Assembly (NCBI GenBank): GCA_947259495.1
Contig: CAMYLV010000003.1
Coordinates: 1-64,000 of the forward strand
Reading direction: 5' to 3'
Length of the DNA: 64,000 nucleotides
Source: an uncultured Desulfobacterales bacterium
GTDB taxonomy: Bacteria > Desulfobacterota > Desulfobacteria > Desulfobacterales > JAHEIW01
In this document: piece by piece, positions 19,304 to 25,696 of the stretch
Layout: the number at the start of each line of letters is the position of its first letter
How positions within the stretch are numbered: position 1 is the stretch's first letter
Program-made: the position numbers and the translations under genes
The notes under the pieces: model-generated
Told to the model about the DNA's origin: nothing
Databases searched by the model: none
Seen by the model: only the letters and a program-made list of their open reading frames with translations

Positions 19304-19345
19304 TCACCTCCCTCCGCAAGTGTGCTGCGGGCTCCCCGGAGGTGA
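19304..19345 (-). promoter_or_regulatory. Stem-loop in the leader of the dpp-type operon
   Basis: TCACCTCC pairs with GGAGGTGA across an inner CCGCA/TGCGG stem with loop GCACACT (minus-strand sense). It lies 45 bases upstream of the dppA start, whose own ribosome-binding site is AGGAGG at a separate place. It could affect leader stability or translation; function is inference. The rest of 19346-19592 shows no recognisable feature. Confidence 0.4.
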
Positions 19346-19592
19346 CAAATAGGAAAGCAGATACTATCTGGCTATCATTTATAGCGAATCGGTGTCAATG
19401 AAAAATCAATATTTGCAATCGGTTGCGCTAAGCTAAAAAGCGGATAACCGCAGCTTCGGTGGGTTTGATATTGCGGGCAACAATGAATTAGATGCAGGTG
19501 ATAAAATGGGCGCCGGCGACAATGGGGTCATTGCCTTCCTCGCTGCTGTCCTTTTGGATTTATGCATCGTTTTTGCGCATTGCGGCCATCCG

Positions 19593-20399
19593 TTAATAGA
19601 GATCGGGCCGACGATTGGGCAAAAAATAGCGCATGCGGTGCCCTCTGACCTTTTCCAATTCTCCGGCTTTAAGATCTGCCACGACCATGTTTTCTGTGCC
19701 GCCAATATCTTTTTTGATAATGCGACCGGCAGGATCCAGTACAACCGCCAGGCCCGGGAAATTGAGATCGTATTGATTGTTTCCAGCCTGGTTGCAGGCA
19801 ATCACGTACAGACCGTTGTCAAAAGCGCGCGCGGACAGATGGCGCATCCAGGAATCAAATTTTTCAGTGGGTGTGCCCCGCGGAGAGGCATGCGGCATAA
19901 AGATCGCATCCGCACCTTCGGTTGCCATGCGGGTGGAAAGCTCGGGAAAGTGCACATCATAACAGAGCTGGATACCCAGTTTGAACCTCTTGATTTCAAA
20001 CAGCGGTATGGTATCCCCCGCAGTAAATATCTGACTTTCGGGCGGGGCAATATGGACTTTGCGATAAATACCGGTCATACCTTGAGCGGTTGCAACTAGA
20101 TGACTGGCAAACACACGGCCCGCGAGGTCCGCTTCGGCCAATCCGGCCAGGATAATGATCTTATATTTCTGTGCCATCGCTAAAACTGATTGACTGATCG
20201 TTCCCGGCACGGGTTCCGCCACATTTTTGATTTTGGCCCGGGTACTATAGCCGGTAACATTCATTTCCGGAAAGCAGACCAGGTCCGCACTCTGTTTTTT
20301 TGCGGCCTCAACCCACCTGGCCATGTGCTCCAGATTTTCGGCAATCCGGCCAACCGGACAGTTCAAAATAACGGCAGCGATGCGGATGTTGTTCTTCAT
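19593..20399 (-). CDS. Nitrilase-superfamily carbon-nitrogen hydrolase
   Basis: A 268-residue amidase/nitrilase. The catalytic triad is visible: Glu45 in VCFPEMNVTG, Lys near 113 in GIYRKVHI, and Cys near 145 in GIQLCYDVHFPE. These enzymes hydrolyse non-peptide C-N bonds of amides or N-carbamoyl compounds; the substrate is unassigned. It is encoded upstream of, and in the same direction as, the peptide-type transporter, but 330 bases separate them, so a shared role (import and cleavage of an amide) is only a possibility. Confidence 0.83.
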   Translation of the reverse strand: MKNNIRIAAVILNCPVGRIAENLEHMARWVEAAKKQSADLVCFPEMNVTGYSTRAKIKNVAEPVPGTISQSVLAMAQKYKIIILAGLAEADLAGRVFASHLVATAQGMTGIYRKVHIAPPESQIFTAGDTIPLFEIKRFKLGIQLCYDVHFPELSTRMATEGADAIFMPHASPRGTPTEKFDSWMRHLSARAFDNGLYVIACNQAGNNQYDLNFPGLAVVLDPAGRIIKKDIGGTENMVVADLKAGELEKVRGHRMRYFLPNRRPDLY

Positions 20400-20473
20400 G
20401 GTTGGATTTTATCGTGCTGGATTATAAACGGCAAGTTTTCAAATACCATATCGTAAAGTCCATATAGTAGATT

Positions 20474-20640
20474 TTGGTTTCAGGTTTCAGTGTTCAGGTG
20501 TCTGGGTCTCAGAGGACAGAGGTCAGAAGACAGATGACAGATGCAGGCTGGAAATCAGGGCAGCCCTCTATGGCTGCCAGATGCCAGCAGCCAGAACCTT
20601 TGAACCTCTGGACCCAGAACCCTGAACCGGAGACTATACT
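20474..20640. repeat. Iterated-word inverted repeat
   Basis: The left side repeats words like GGTTTCAGGTTTCAGTG, GGACAGAGGTCAGAAGACAG; the right side carries the complementary words GAACCTTTGAACCTCTGG and ACCCAGAACCCTGAACC. Together they make an imperfect palindrome that fills the gap between the nitrilase and the Lrp-like gene. Similar constructions occur at 22893-23030, 24112-24203, 25605-25670, 34365-34500 and 42285-42380. Confidence 0.55.
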
Positions 20641-21101
20641 TGAAATTCCGCTTTTATTTTAAACACCTTCGTCGCCGGCAGATTGAGAATGTCAATTACG
20701 CCGGTTTCCGCTGAAATCTGTTTGAGATTGGCCTCAATTTCATCCATGCTGGATGCAATAAAGGTAAACCAGACATTAAATGTATTTTCCCGACGATAGT
20801 TATGGGTGACACCCGGATAACGGTTTACGATTTGAGCAAACCGGCTGATTTTAGCGGTTGGTACTTTGGCGGCGCAGAGTGTGCTGACAAATCCCAGCGC
20901 GTGCGGCGTGAAATTGCCGCCAATGCGTCGAATAATCCCGGCTTCTTTCAACCGGCGGACGCGTTTTAGGACCCTGTCTTCCGATAATTTTAGCTTTTGG
21001 CCGATGGTGAGGTAGGGCCGGGGGGTCAGGGGGAAATCGGACTGAATCTGGTTTAAAATCGCCCGGTCGACATCATCGATTGCTACTTCAGCGGGATTCA
21101 T
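20634..21101 (-). CDS. AsnC/Lrp-like siroheme decarboxylase family protein (AhbA/AhbB type)
   Basis: A 155-residue protein with an N-terminal winged helix (LTIGQKLKLSEDRVLKRVRR) and a C-terminal AsnC-like domain containing GVTHNYRRENTFNVWFTF, the His/Tyr/Arg/Trp signature of the AhbA/AhbB and NirDL/GH family. These convert siroheme to didecarboxysiroheme in the alternative heme pathway of sulfate reducers. Only one subunit is encoded here; a functional enzyme normally needs two, so a regulator role cannot be excluded. It starts at an ATG overlapping the YjbQ stop (ATGA), so the two are co-translated. Confidence 0.78.
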   Translation of the reverse strand: MNPAEVAIDDVDRAILNQIQSDFPLTPRPYLTIGQKLKLSEDRVLKRVRRLKEAGIIRRIGGNFTPHALGFVSTLCAAKVPTAKISRFAQIVNRYPGVTHNYRRENTFNVWFTFIASSMDEIEANLKQISAETGVIDILNLPATKVFKIKAEFQV

Positions 21102-21508
21102 GGCTTAAATCCTGAATTTACATCCAGAATGCGGACATGGATCTTGCGCGTGCGCGGACCGTCAAATTCGCAGAAAAAAATTCCCTGCCAGGTGCCTAAT
21201 ACCAGGGCGCCATTTTCAATCGCCAGCAGTTCCGAGGCCCCGACCAGCGTTGCTTTTACATGCGCCGCTGAGTTGCCCTCCAGGTGTTTGTAATTTGCCT
21301 CCCAGGGAACGATCTGGTTTAAGACCATCAGGATGTCGCGCCGCACACTCGGATCGGCGCTCTCATTAATGGTGACGGCGCCGGTGGTATGGGGCACATA
21401 CAGCATACACAGGCCATCGCTAACGCCGGATTTTTTGACCTGTTCAGCGATTTGGGGCGTGATATCGATCAGCTCTGTGCGGGCTGAAGTTCTAACGCTC
21501 AAAATCAT
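21098..21508 (-). CDS. yjbQ: YjbQ / UPF0047 family protein
   Basis: A 136-residue protein of the UPF0047 family, annotated elsewhere as secondary thiamine-phosphate synthase. YVPHTTGAVTINESADPSVR carries the conserved His/Asn/Glu, HVKATLVGASELL follows, and LGTWQGIFFCEFDGPRTRK is the C-terminal signature. The ATG at 21508 has GGGAGGG 6 bases ahead and is preferred to one at 21541. A terminator of the upstream dsrC lies immediately before the ribosome-binding site, so this gene depends on read-through or a promoter embedded there. It overlaps the next gene by four bases. Confidence 0.85.
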   Translation of the reverse strand: MILSVRTSARTELIDITPQIAEQVKKSGVSDGLCMLYVPHTTGAVTINESADPSVRRDILMVLNQIVPWEANYKHLEGNSAAHVKATLVGASELLAIENGALVLGTWQGIFFCEFDGPRTRKIHVRILDVNSGFKP

Positions 21509-21520
21509 GAGACCCTCCCA

Positions 21521-21553
21521 AACAAAAAGGCCCTGCACCACTGGCAGGGCCTT
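21521..21553 (-). terminator. Rho-independent terminator of dsrC
   Basis: On the minus strand AAGGCCCTGC, a 7-base loop and GCAGGGCCTT make a perfect 10-bp stem followed by TTTGTTT. It lies 35 bases after the dsrC stop and ends 13 bases before the yjbQ start. Confidence 0.85.
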
Positions 21554-21587
21554 ATGAAAATAAAAATGTGTTCAGGATTTCGGAAGA

Positions 21588-21905
21588 TTAGACACATCCC
21601 GTGGGTTTCGGAAGGCCGGCCATCTTGCAGGCGCCTTTACCCGGTCCGGATGGGAACAATTCATAAATATGTTTCAGTTTAAAACCGGTGACTTTGGACA
21701 GCACGCGAACCATCGGGGCAATACCATTTTTCTCATAATATTCGCGCAGAACATCGATTACTTTTTGATGCTCTTCATTGAGTTCCTCGATGCCCTCTTC
21801 CTTTTTTACCCATTGGACCCACTCTTCGCACCAGTTTTCATATGAATCGATGAATCCGTCTTCGTCGACCGTAAATTCTTTTCCCATGAATTCTACACTT
21901 GGCAT
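21588..21905 (-). CDS. dsrC: DsrC, sulfur-carrier substrate of dissimilatory sulfite reductase
   Basis: A 105-residue cytoplasmic protein of the DsrC/TusE family. The C-terminal arm reads PSGPGKGACKMAGLPKPTGCV, with the two redox cysteines at residues 93 and 104, ten residues apart; presence of both marks a true DsrC that carries sulfur as a trisulfide from dissimilatory sulfite reductase and is then re-reduced by membrane or soluble Hdr-like complexes. AAGGAGG precedes the ATG by 8 bases. It has its own promoter/operator candidate (22003-22020) and terminator, and lies directly downstream of the Hdr/Flox-type cluster, which could be its reductant. Confidence 0.93.
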   Translation of the reverse strand: MPSVEFMGKEFTVDEDGFIDSYENWCEEWVQWVKKEEGIEELNEEHQKVIDVLREYYEKNGIAPMVRVLSKVTGFKLKHIYELFPSGPGKGACKMAGLPKPTGCV

Positions 21906-22002
21906 TTAATCGTCCTCCTTGTTGATGATTATTATATAGAAAGGTTATTTATTGCGGCCGCAGCCTTTTAAGCTCAATTTTAAAAAGCATTTTTTATCGT
22001 AA

Positions 22003-22020
22003 TTGACATCACATTGTCAA
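22003..22020 (-). promoter_or_regulatory. Palindrome and -35 candidate upstream of dsrC
   Basis: TTGACA, ATGTGA, TGTCAA (minus-strand sense) is a perfect 6-bp inverted repeat whose first half is also a consensus -35 box; ATAAAA lies 17 bases downstream as a weak -10. A CRP/FNR-type factor covering the -35 would be typical. It lies between the stop of the FAD subunit gene and dsrC. Confidence 0.45.
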
Positions 22021-22032
22021 CATAAAATATCC

Positions 22033-22878
22033 TTAATACTCCCGGGGGGTCTTGTTTATCTCTTCAAGGGTAAAAACCGGCCCGTCTTTGCAAACAAATT
22101 CTTTGCCGATATTGCAGCGACCGCACATGCCAATTCCGCATTTCATACGATTTTCAAGGGACATGATGATGCGATCGTCGGAATAGCCGAGTTTGTCCAA
22201 AACCGGCTGCGTAAACTTAATCATGATGGGCGGGCCGCACACCACCGCAACCGAATCTTCGCCGCCCGGCGGGGCTTTTTGTTCGGTGATGGTCGGCACA
22301 AATCCGATATTGTATTTCCAGTTGGGGTCATCGGTGCCGTCGACGGTGATATGCATGTTAATGTCATCTCTTTTTTCCCATTCTATCAGCTCGTCCCAGT
22401 ACAGCAGCATACCCGGTGTGCGGGCGCCGTAGATGACATGAATATCTTTAAATTTAGATCGGTTGGCCGGGTCCAGCATATAGATAATGGACGAGCGCAA
22501 GGTGGTGAAGGCAAATCCGCCGCCGATGATGATAATGTTCTTACCCTCCATCTGATCCCACGGATAGCAGTTGCCCAAAGGACCGCGCACGCCCATGATA
22601 TCGCCCTCTTTCATGGCATGCAGATAGGATGACACCAATCCCACCTTGTTGACGGTGAACATAACGAATCCCTTCTCCGTCGGCGATGAGGCGATTCCAA
22701 TCGGTATTTCGCCTTTTCCGGTCACAGAGAGCTCGGCAAACTGACCGGCGCGATAGCTGAATTTTTCTTCATCTTGCGGGTTAATAAAGACAAATCTAAA
22801 TGTTTTCAAATTCTTATCTTCGGTTTCAACGGTGATGTTATCGATGCGAACCGGATAAGGCAGATATGGATTTAACAC
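22033..22878 (-). CDS. FAD/NAD(P)-binding electron-transfer subunit (FlxA/FloxA-like)
   Basis: A 281-residue flavoprotein of the ferredoxin-reductase type, as in FloxA, HdrF-like and sulfhydrogenase gamma subunits. Residues 1-105 form the FAD domain (YRAGQFAELSVTG, IPIGIASSPTE), GKNIIIIGGGFAFTTLRS near 112 opens the NAD(P) domain, and C-terminal cysteines in KCGIGMCGRCNIG and FVCKDGPVF bind a [2Fe-2S] cluster. It would oxidise or reduce NAD(P)H for the complex. The start is a GTG with GGGAG 7 bases ahead. It is the last gene of the HdrA-led cluster, separated from the preceding subunit by 150 bases containing an iterated-word palindrome. Confidence 0.85.
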   Translation of the reverse strand: MLNPYLPYPVRIDNITVETEDKNLKTFRFVFINPQDEEKFSYRAGQFAELSVTGKGEIPIGIASSPTEKGFVMFTVNKVGLVSSYLHAMKEGDIMGVRGPLGNCYPWDQMEGKNIIIIGGGFAFTTLRSSIIYMLDPANRSKFKDIHVIYGARTPGMLLYWDELIEWEKRDDINMHITVDGTDDPNWKYNIGFVPTITEQKAPPGGEDSVAVVCGPPIMIKFTQPVLDKLGYSDDRIIMSLENRMKCGIGMCGRCNIGKEFVCKDGPVFTLEEINKTPREY

Positions 22879-22892
22879 GGTAATCTCCCATA

Positions 22893-23030
22893 GAGATTGA
22901 AAATTGAATATTGAAAATTGAAGAATTTTATAAACGCGTCAGTCTGCCATATTTATGATAAATATTTTATTTTGGAAACGCCGGAGGCGGACCACAAATA
23001 TTCAATATTCAATATAAAATATTCAATCCA
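22893..23030. repeat. Iterated-word inverted repeat inside the electron-transfer operon
   Basis: Left side GATTGAAAATTGAATATTG and AAAATTGAAGAATTTTA; right side AAATATTCAATATTCAATAT and AAAATATTCAATCC. The complementary words allow a long A/T-rich hairpin between two cistrons. Confidence 0.6.
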
Positions 23031-24098
23031 TTAAACTTCACATGTATCCGCTGAAGCCACGTGGCTGTTCATGTATCCACAAACCCGACGAATGTCAATA
23101 TTGACCGGGCAGAGGCGAATGCAGCGGCCGCAGCCCACGCATTGTATGCCCGCATCATATTTATCGACAAAGTATTTTAGCTTATGCATAAATCGCTGGC
23201 GAACCCGGTGCAACTGGGTGCCTCGGGGGTTGTGACCGGAACCATGCAGTGTAAACAGCGGGTACATGCAGCTGTCCCAATTGCGCATGCGACAGCCGCG
23301 ATTGCCGCGGTTTTCATCCTGAATATCAAAACACCAGCAGGTCGGGCACACATAGGTGCAGGTGCCGCAGTTAATACAGGAAAAGGAAACCTCTTCCCAA
23401 AAGGCTGCAGTGTACAAATCGTTGGTCTCAATTTCACGAAGTTTGTCGGTTTTAACAAATGCAGATATTTTATCTTCAGCGGCCCTCTTTTTGACCTCGA
23501 TTTCTTTTAAGGCTGTTTGTTCTTCTACCGCAACGGTCCATCCGGCTGCTGCCAGAAACGCTTCACCTTTAGCGCTGATGACTTTAGCCCAGTATTGATC
23601 GCCATTGTCGATCAGCAGCAGATCCAGCGCTTCTGCATGATAGGGCCCGCAGCCGGCGGTAGTACAAAAACAGGAACTGCACGGCGATTCACAGGCCAAC
23701 CCCACCAGGGTGGTGGCCTCATAGGCGTTGAGCCAATACGGGTCCTTATAGTCGGGGCTGTCAAAATTAAGCCTGACCAGTTCAAAGGCTTTGGCATCGC
23801 AGGGCCGGATGCCGATAACCGCCTGCGGGGAATAGTCTTTATCGACTTCTTTGAGGATGTGATGGTCTTCCTCATTTTCATCCAGAGAATATTTGAACAT
23901 CACTTCCGATTGGGGGTAAATGATCGATTTGGGTGACAGGCGGGTGTTTAAACAACTTAGGTCGGGTAACTGCCCGGCTTCGATTTGCTTAAAATTATGG
24001 AAATCGGCTTCCTTGACTGGAGCGAACAGGCGATAAACTTCGAATAATTTTTTGATGCCGTTTTCCCAATCTTCTTTGTCTATTTGAACGATCTTCAT
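23031..24098 (-). CDS. 4Fe-4S electron-transfer subunit (FlxB/sulfhydrogenase beta-like)
   Basis: A 355-residue soluble iron-sulfur protein. Cys-rich motifs include ACESPCSSCFCTTAGCG around residue 135, a ferredoxin-type CINCGTCTYVCPTCWCFD near 240, and CVGCGRCIRLCPVNIDIRR near 320. The same layout is seen in Flox/sulfhydrogenase beta subunits that wire a flavoprotein to the rest of the complex. It follows the related 315-residue subunit after 106 bases that hold an iterated-word palindrome. No gene symbol is assigned because naming differs between species. Confidence 0.8.
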   Translation of the reverse strand: MKIVQIDKEDWENGIKKLFEVYRLFAPVKEADFHNFKQIEAGQLPDLSCLNTRLSPKSIIYPQSEVMFKYSLDENEEDHHILKEVDKDYSPQAVIGIRPCDAKAFELVRLNFDSPDYKDPYWLNAYEATTLVGLACESPCSSCFCTTAGCGPYHAEALDLLLIDNGDQYWAKVISAKGEAFLAAAGWTVAVEEQTALKEIEVKKRAAEDKISAFVKTDKLREIETNDLYTAAFWEEVSFSCINCGTCTYVCPTCWCFDIQDENRGNRGCRMRNWDSCMYPLFTLHGSGHNPRGTQLHRVRQRFMHKLKYFVDKYDAGIQCVGCGRCIRLCPVNIDIRRVCGYMNSHVASADTCEV

Positions 24099-24111
24099 TT
24101 CAATTGCCTTT

Positions 24112-24203
24112 GATTATTAGTGTTTGGTGTTTCGTATTTGGTGTTTTGTTCGTATTGTCTTTGAGGTATCCACTAAACACTAAACACCAAACACTAAACA
24201 CCA
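24112..24203. repeat. Iterated-word inverted repeat inside the electron-transfer operon
   Basis: Left words TAGTGTTTGGTGTTTCG and TTTGGTGTTTTG face right words CACTAAACACTAAACACC and AAACACTAAACACCAA. A copy built from the same words is found at 42285-42380, after rubrerythrin. Confidence 0.65.
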
Positions 24204-24204
24204 A

Positions 24205-25152
24205 TTACTTTATAAAATCATCCGGATCGCCGGGCTTGTATGTGTCCAGGGGAGGGCGCACATCCGGATCCAGGCCGGCTTCCCAGCCAAACAGCTCCAG
24301 ACAATCCTTTTCCAGTTTTTTGGTAAAAACGCGCATGTTGATGCCGACCGGACAGGAACGCTCGCAGGCGCCGCAATCCGTACAGCGGCCGGCACAATGA
24401 TAAGCCCTTAGAAAGTGAAACGTGCTCACATCCGTGAGGTCCTGACCTTTTCCAACCCATTGCGGTCGGGATTCGTCGGTAAAACAGGTTGGGCAATAAC
24501 AAAGCGGACAGGCATTGCGACAGGCGTAACATCGAATACAGGGTTCAAGAAGTTTTTCAAAGTAGGTTGCTTTCTCCTGCGGCGAAAGGGCTTCAATTTC
24601 ACGCACATCCGTGTAACGATCCACATCGGTCTGCTCTTCGATCGCATCGGCCACCATTTCATCGTGAATGACCGGGTTGCGGTGAATACACAGGGCGCAG
24701 TTTTGCTGGAGCACATCTTTTTTATCTATGGTTTTTTCAAAACCCTTGCCTTTGACGGTAATGGTGTTGTCATCTTCGATGACTTCACCGATCTCTCCCG
24801 CGAACATGGCGGAAATTTTGCGCCGATCAATCATCCCCTTGCAGGGGACGCCGATGATGACGATTTGATCCCGCTTGATTTTGTTTTCAATTATATGGGT
24901 AACAATATTGCGGGAATCACATCCTTTGGCCAGAATGCCGATTTTCTCGGTGCGGCTCGTTAGATAATTGCACAGGTTAATGCCGCAATTGCTGTCCCAG
25001 ACGAAGTGTTCAACCGCCTCGGGGGATCTGGCAAAATGGGGTTCGTTCATCATCGGGAGGGTTCCCTTGCGGAACCCGATGACCATGTCCACCTGGCCCT
25101 CTTTTAAAAGCCGTTTGGAAATTTCTTTGATTTTATCAATGTAGCTCAACAT
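24205..25152 (-). CDS. 4Fe-4S subunit with FrhB-like N-terminal domain (FlxC-like)
   Basis: A 315-residue protein. The first half resembles the F420-hydrogenase beta (FrhB/FdhB) fold, with GILAKGCDSRNIVTHI and IVIIGVPCKGMID, and the second half carries two cluster-binding motifs, PCIRCYACRNACPLCYC near 205 and CAGRCTDCGACERSCPVGI near 255. It lacks the CCG motif of HdrB. It starts one base after the stop of the Sec-containing MvhD gene, so both are translated together. It would relay electrons between HdrA/MvhD and the FlxB/FlxA-like subunits. Confidence 0.78.
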   Translation of the reverse strand: MLSYIDKIKEISKRLLKEGQVDMVIGFRKGTLPMMNEPHFARSPEAVEHFVWDSNCGINLCNYLTSRTEKIGILAKGCDSRNIVTHIIENKIKRDQIVIIGVPCKGMIDRRKISAMFAGEIGEVIEDDNTITVKGKGFEKTIDKKDVLQQNCALCIHRNPVIHDEMVADAIEEQTDVDRYTDVREIEALSPQEKATYFEKLLEPCIRCYACRNACPLCYCPTCFTDESRPQWVGKGQDLTDVSTFHFLRAYHCAGRCTDCGACERSCPVGINMRVFTKKLEKDCLELFGWEAGLDPDVRPPLDTYKPGDPDDFIK

Positions 25153-25153
25153 C

Positions 25154-25585
25154 TTAAGCGACCTCTGGCATTGTTTTGACTAAATTTTGATTCGGTCCCA
25201 GTTCTTTGATGGCCTGGGTAACTTCGGTAACCACCTTGACAAACTTGGTGGATTCCGCCGAGGAGACCCAGGAAAACTGCAGGCGGTCAGGTTCGATTCC
25301 CATATGTTCCATCAGATTTTGAAACAGGGCAAATTTGCGTCGGGCGTAATAATTACCTTCCAGGTAATGGCATTCGCCGGGATGTCATCCGGATACCCAG
25401 ACGCCGTCTGCGCCCTCGCGCAAGGCGGCCATGAAAAATTTAGGATCCATTCTGCCGGTACAGGGGATTCGAACCACCCGGATGTTGGATGGATATTCCA
25501 TCCGCCCAACCCCTGCCAGGTCGGCAGCACCGTAGCTGCACCAGTTGCACAAAAAGGCAACGATTTTGGGTTCCCAATCGGACAT
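25154..25585 (-). CDS. mvhD: MvhD/FlxD-like delta subunit, selenoprotein (in-frame UGA)
   Basis: A 143-residue [2Fe-2S] protein of the MvhD family, which hands electrons to HdrA. It begins [19 protein letters not shown] with AGGAG ahead, has [14 protein letters not shown], and then ..[20 protein letters not shown].., where relatives have Cys or selenocysteine (as in VhuD: SG-C/U-HPGDCHY). The UGA is codon 67, at 25385-25387, and the frame continues intact through [26 protein letters not shown] to a UAA at 25154. A 6-bp hairpin sits 16 bases downstream of the UGA (25352-25368), a suitable bacterial SECIS. Standard gene callers would cut this gene to 66 residues. Confidence 0.9.
25352..25368 (-). 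promoter_or_regulatory. Candidate SECIS element of the MvhD selenoprotein
   Basis: In minus-strand sense AUUACC-UGGAA-GGUAAU forms a perfect 6-bp stem with a GG-containing loop, starting 17 bases after the UGA. Distance to the loop (22 bases) is within the range used by bacterial SelB, and close to that in the HdrA element. Confidence 0.65.
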
Positions 25586-25604
25586 TTGTTTTAATCTCCT
25601 CTAT

Positions 25605-25680
25605 ATTTGGCTGCTGGCTACTGGCTGCTGGATGACAGCGCAGCAATTATCAGGTGCTCAGCACCCAGTGCGCAATTCCG
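25605..25680. repeat. Iterated-word repeat between hdrA and mvhD
   Basis: GGCTGCTGGCTACTGGCTGC followed by GACAGCGCAGCAA and CAGGTGCTCAGCACCCAG. It is less symmetric than the other word palindromes but built on the same principle, and fills the 110-base gap between the two selenoprotein genes. Confidence 0.4.
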
Positions 25681-25696
25681 CAGACCTTATCTAATA

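Noticed and set aside
24112-24203. Short repeated words that could be taken for a CRISPR array
   Set aside because: Words are not separated by unique spacers of constant length and are arranged as an inverted, not direct, series. No cas genes are present.
25385-25387. UGA in mvhD read as a nonsense mutation
   Set aside because: It lies exactly at the Cys/Sec position of the family, the frame continues perfectly for 76 codons, and a hairpin follows at SECIS distance. A second such UGA occurs in the adjacent hdrA.
25460-25480. GGGGATTCGAACCACC resembling a tRNA T-arm complement
   Set aside because: It lies within the conserved MvhD coding sequence (VVRIPCTG) and no cloverleaf can be formed around it.
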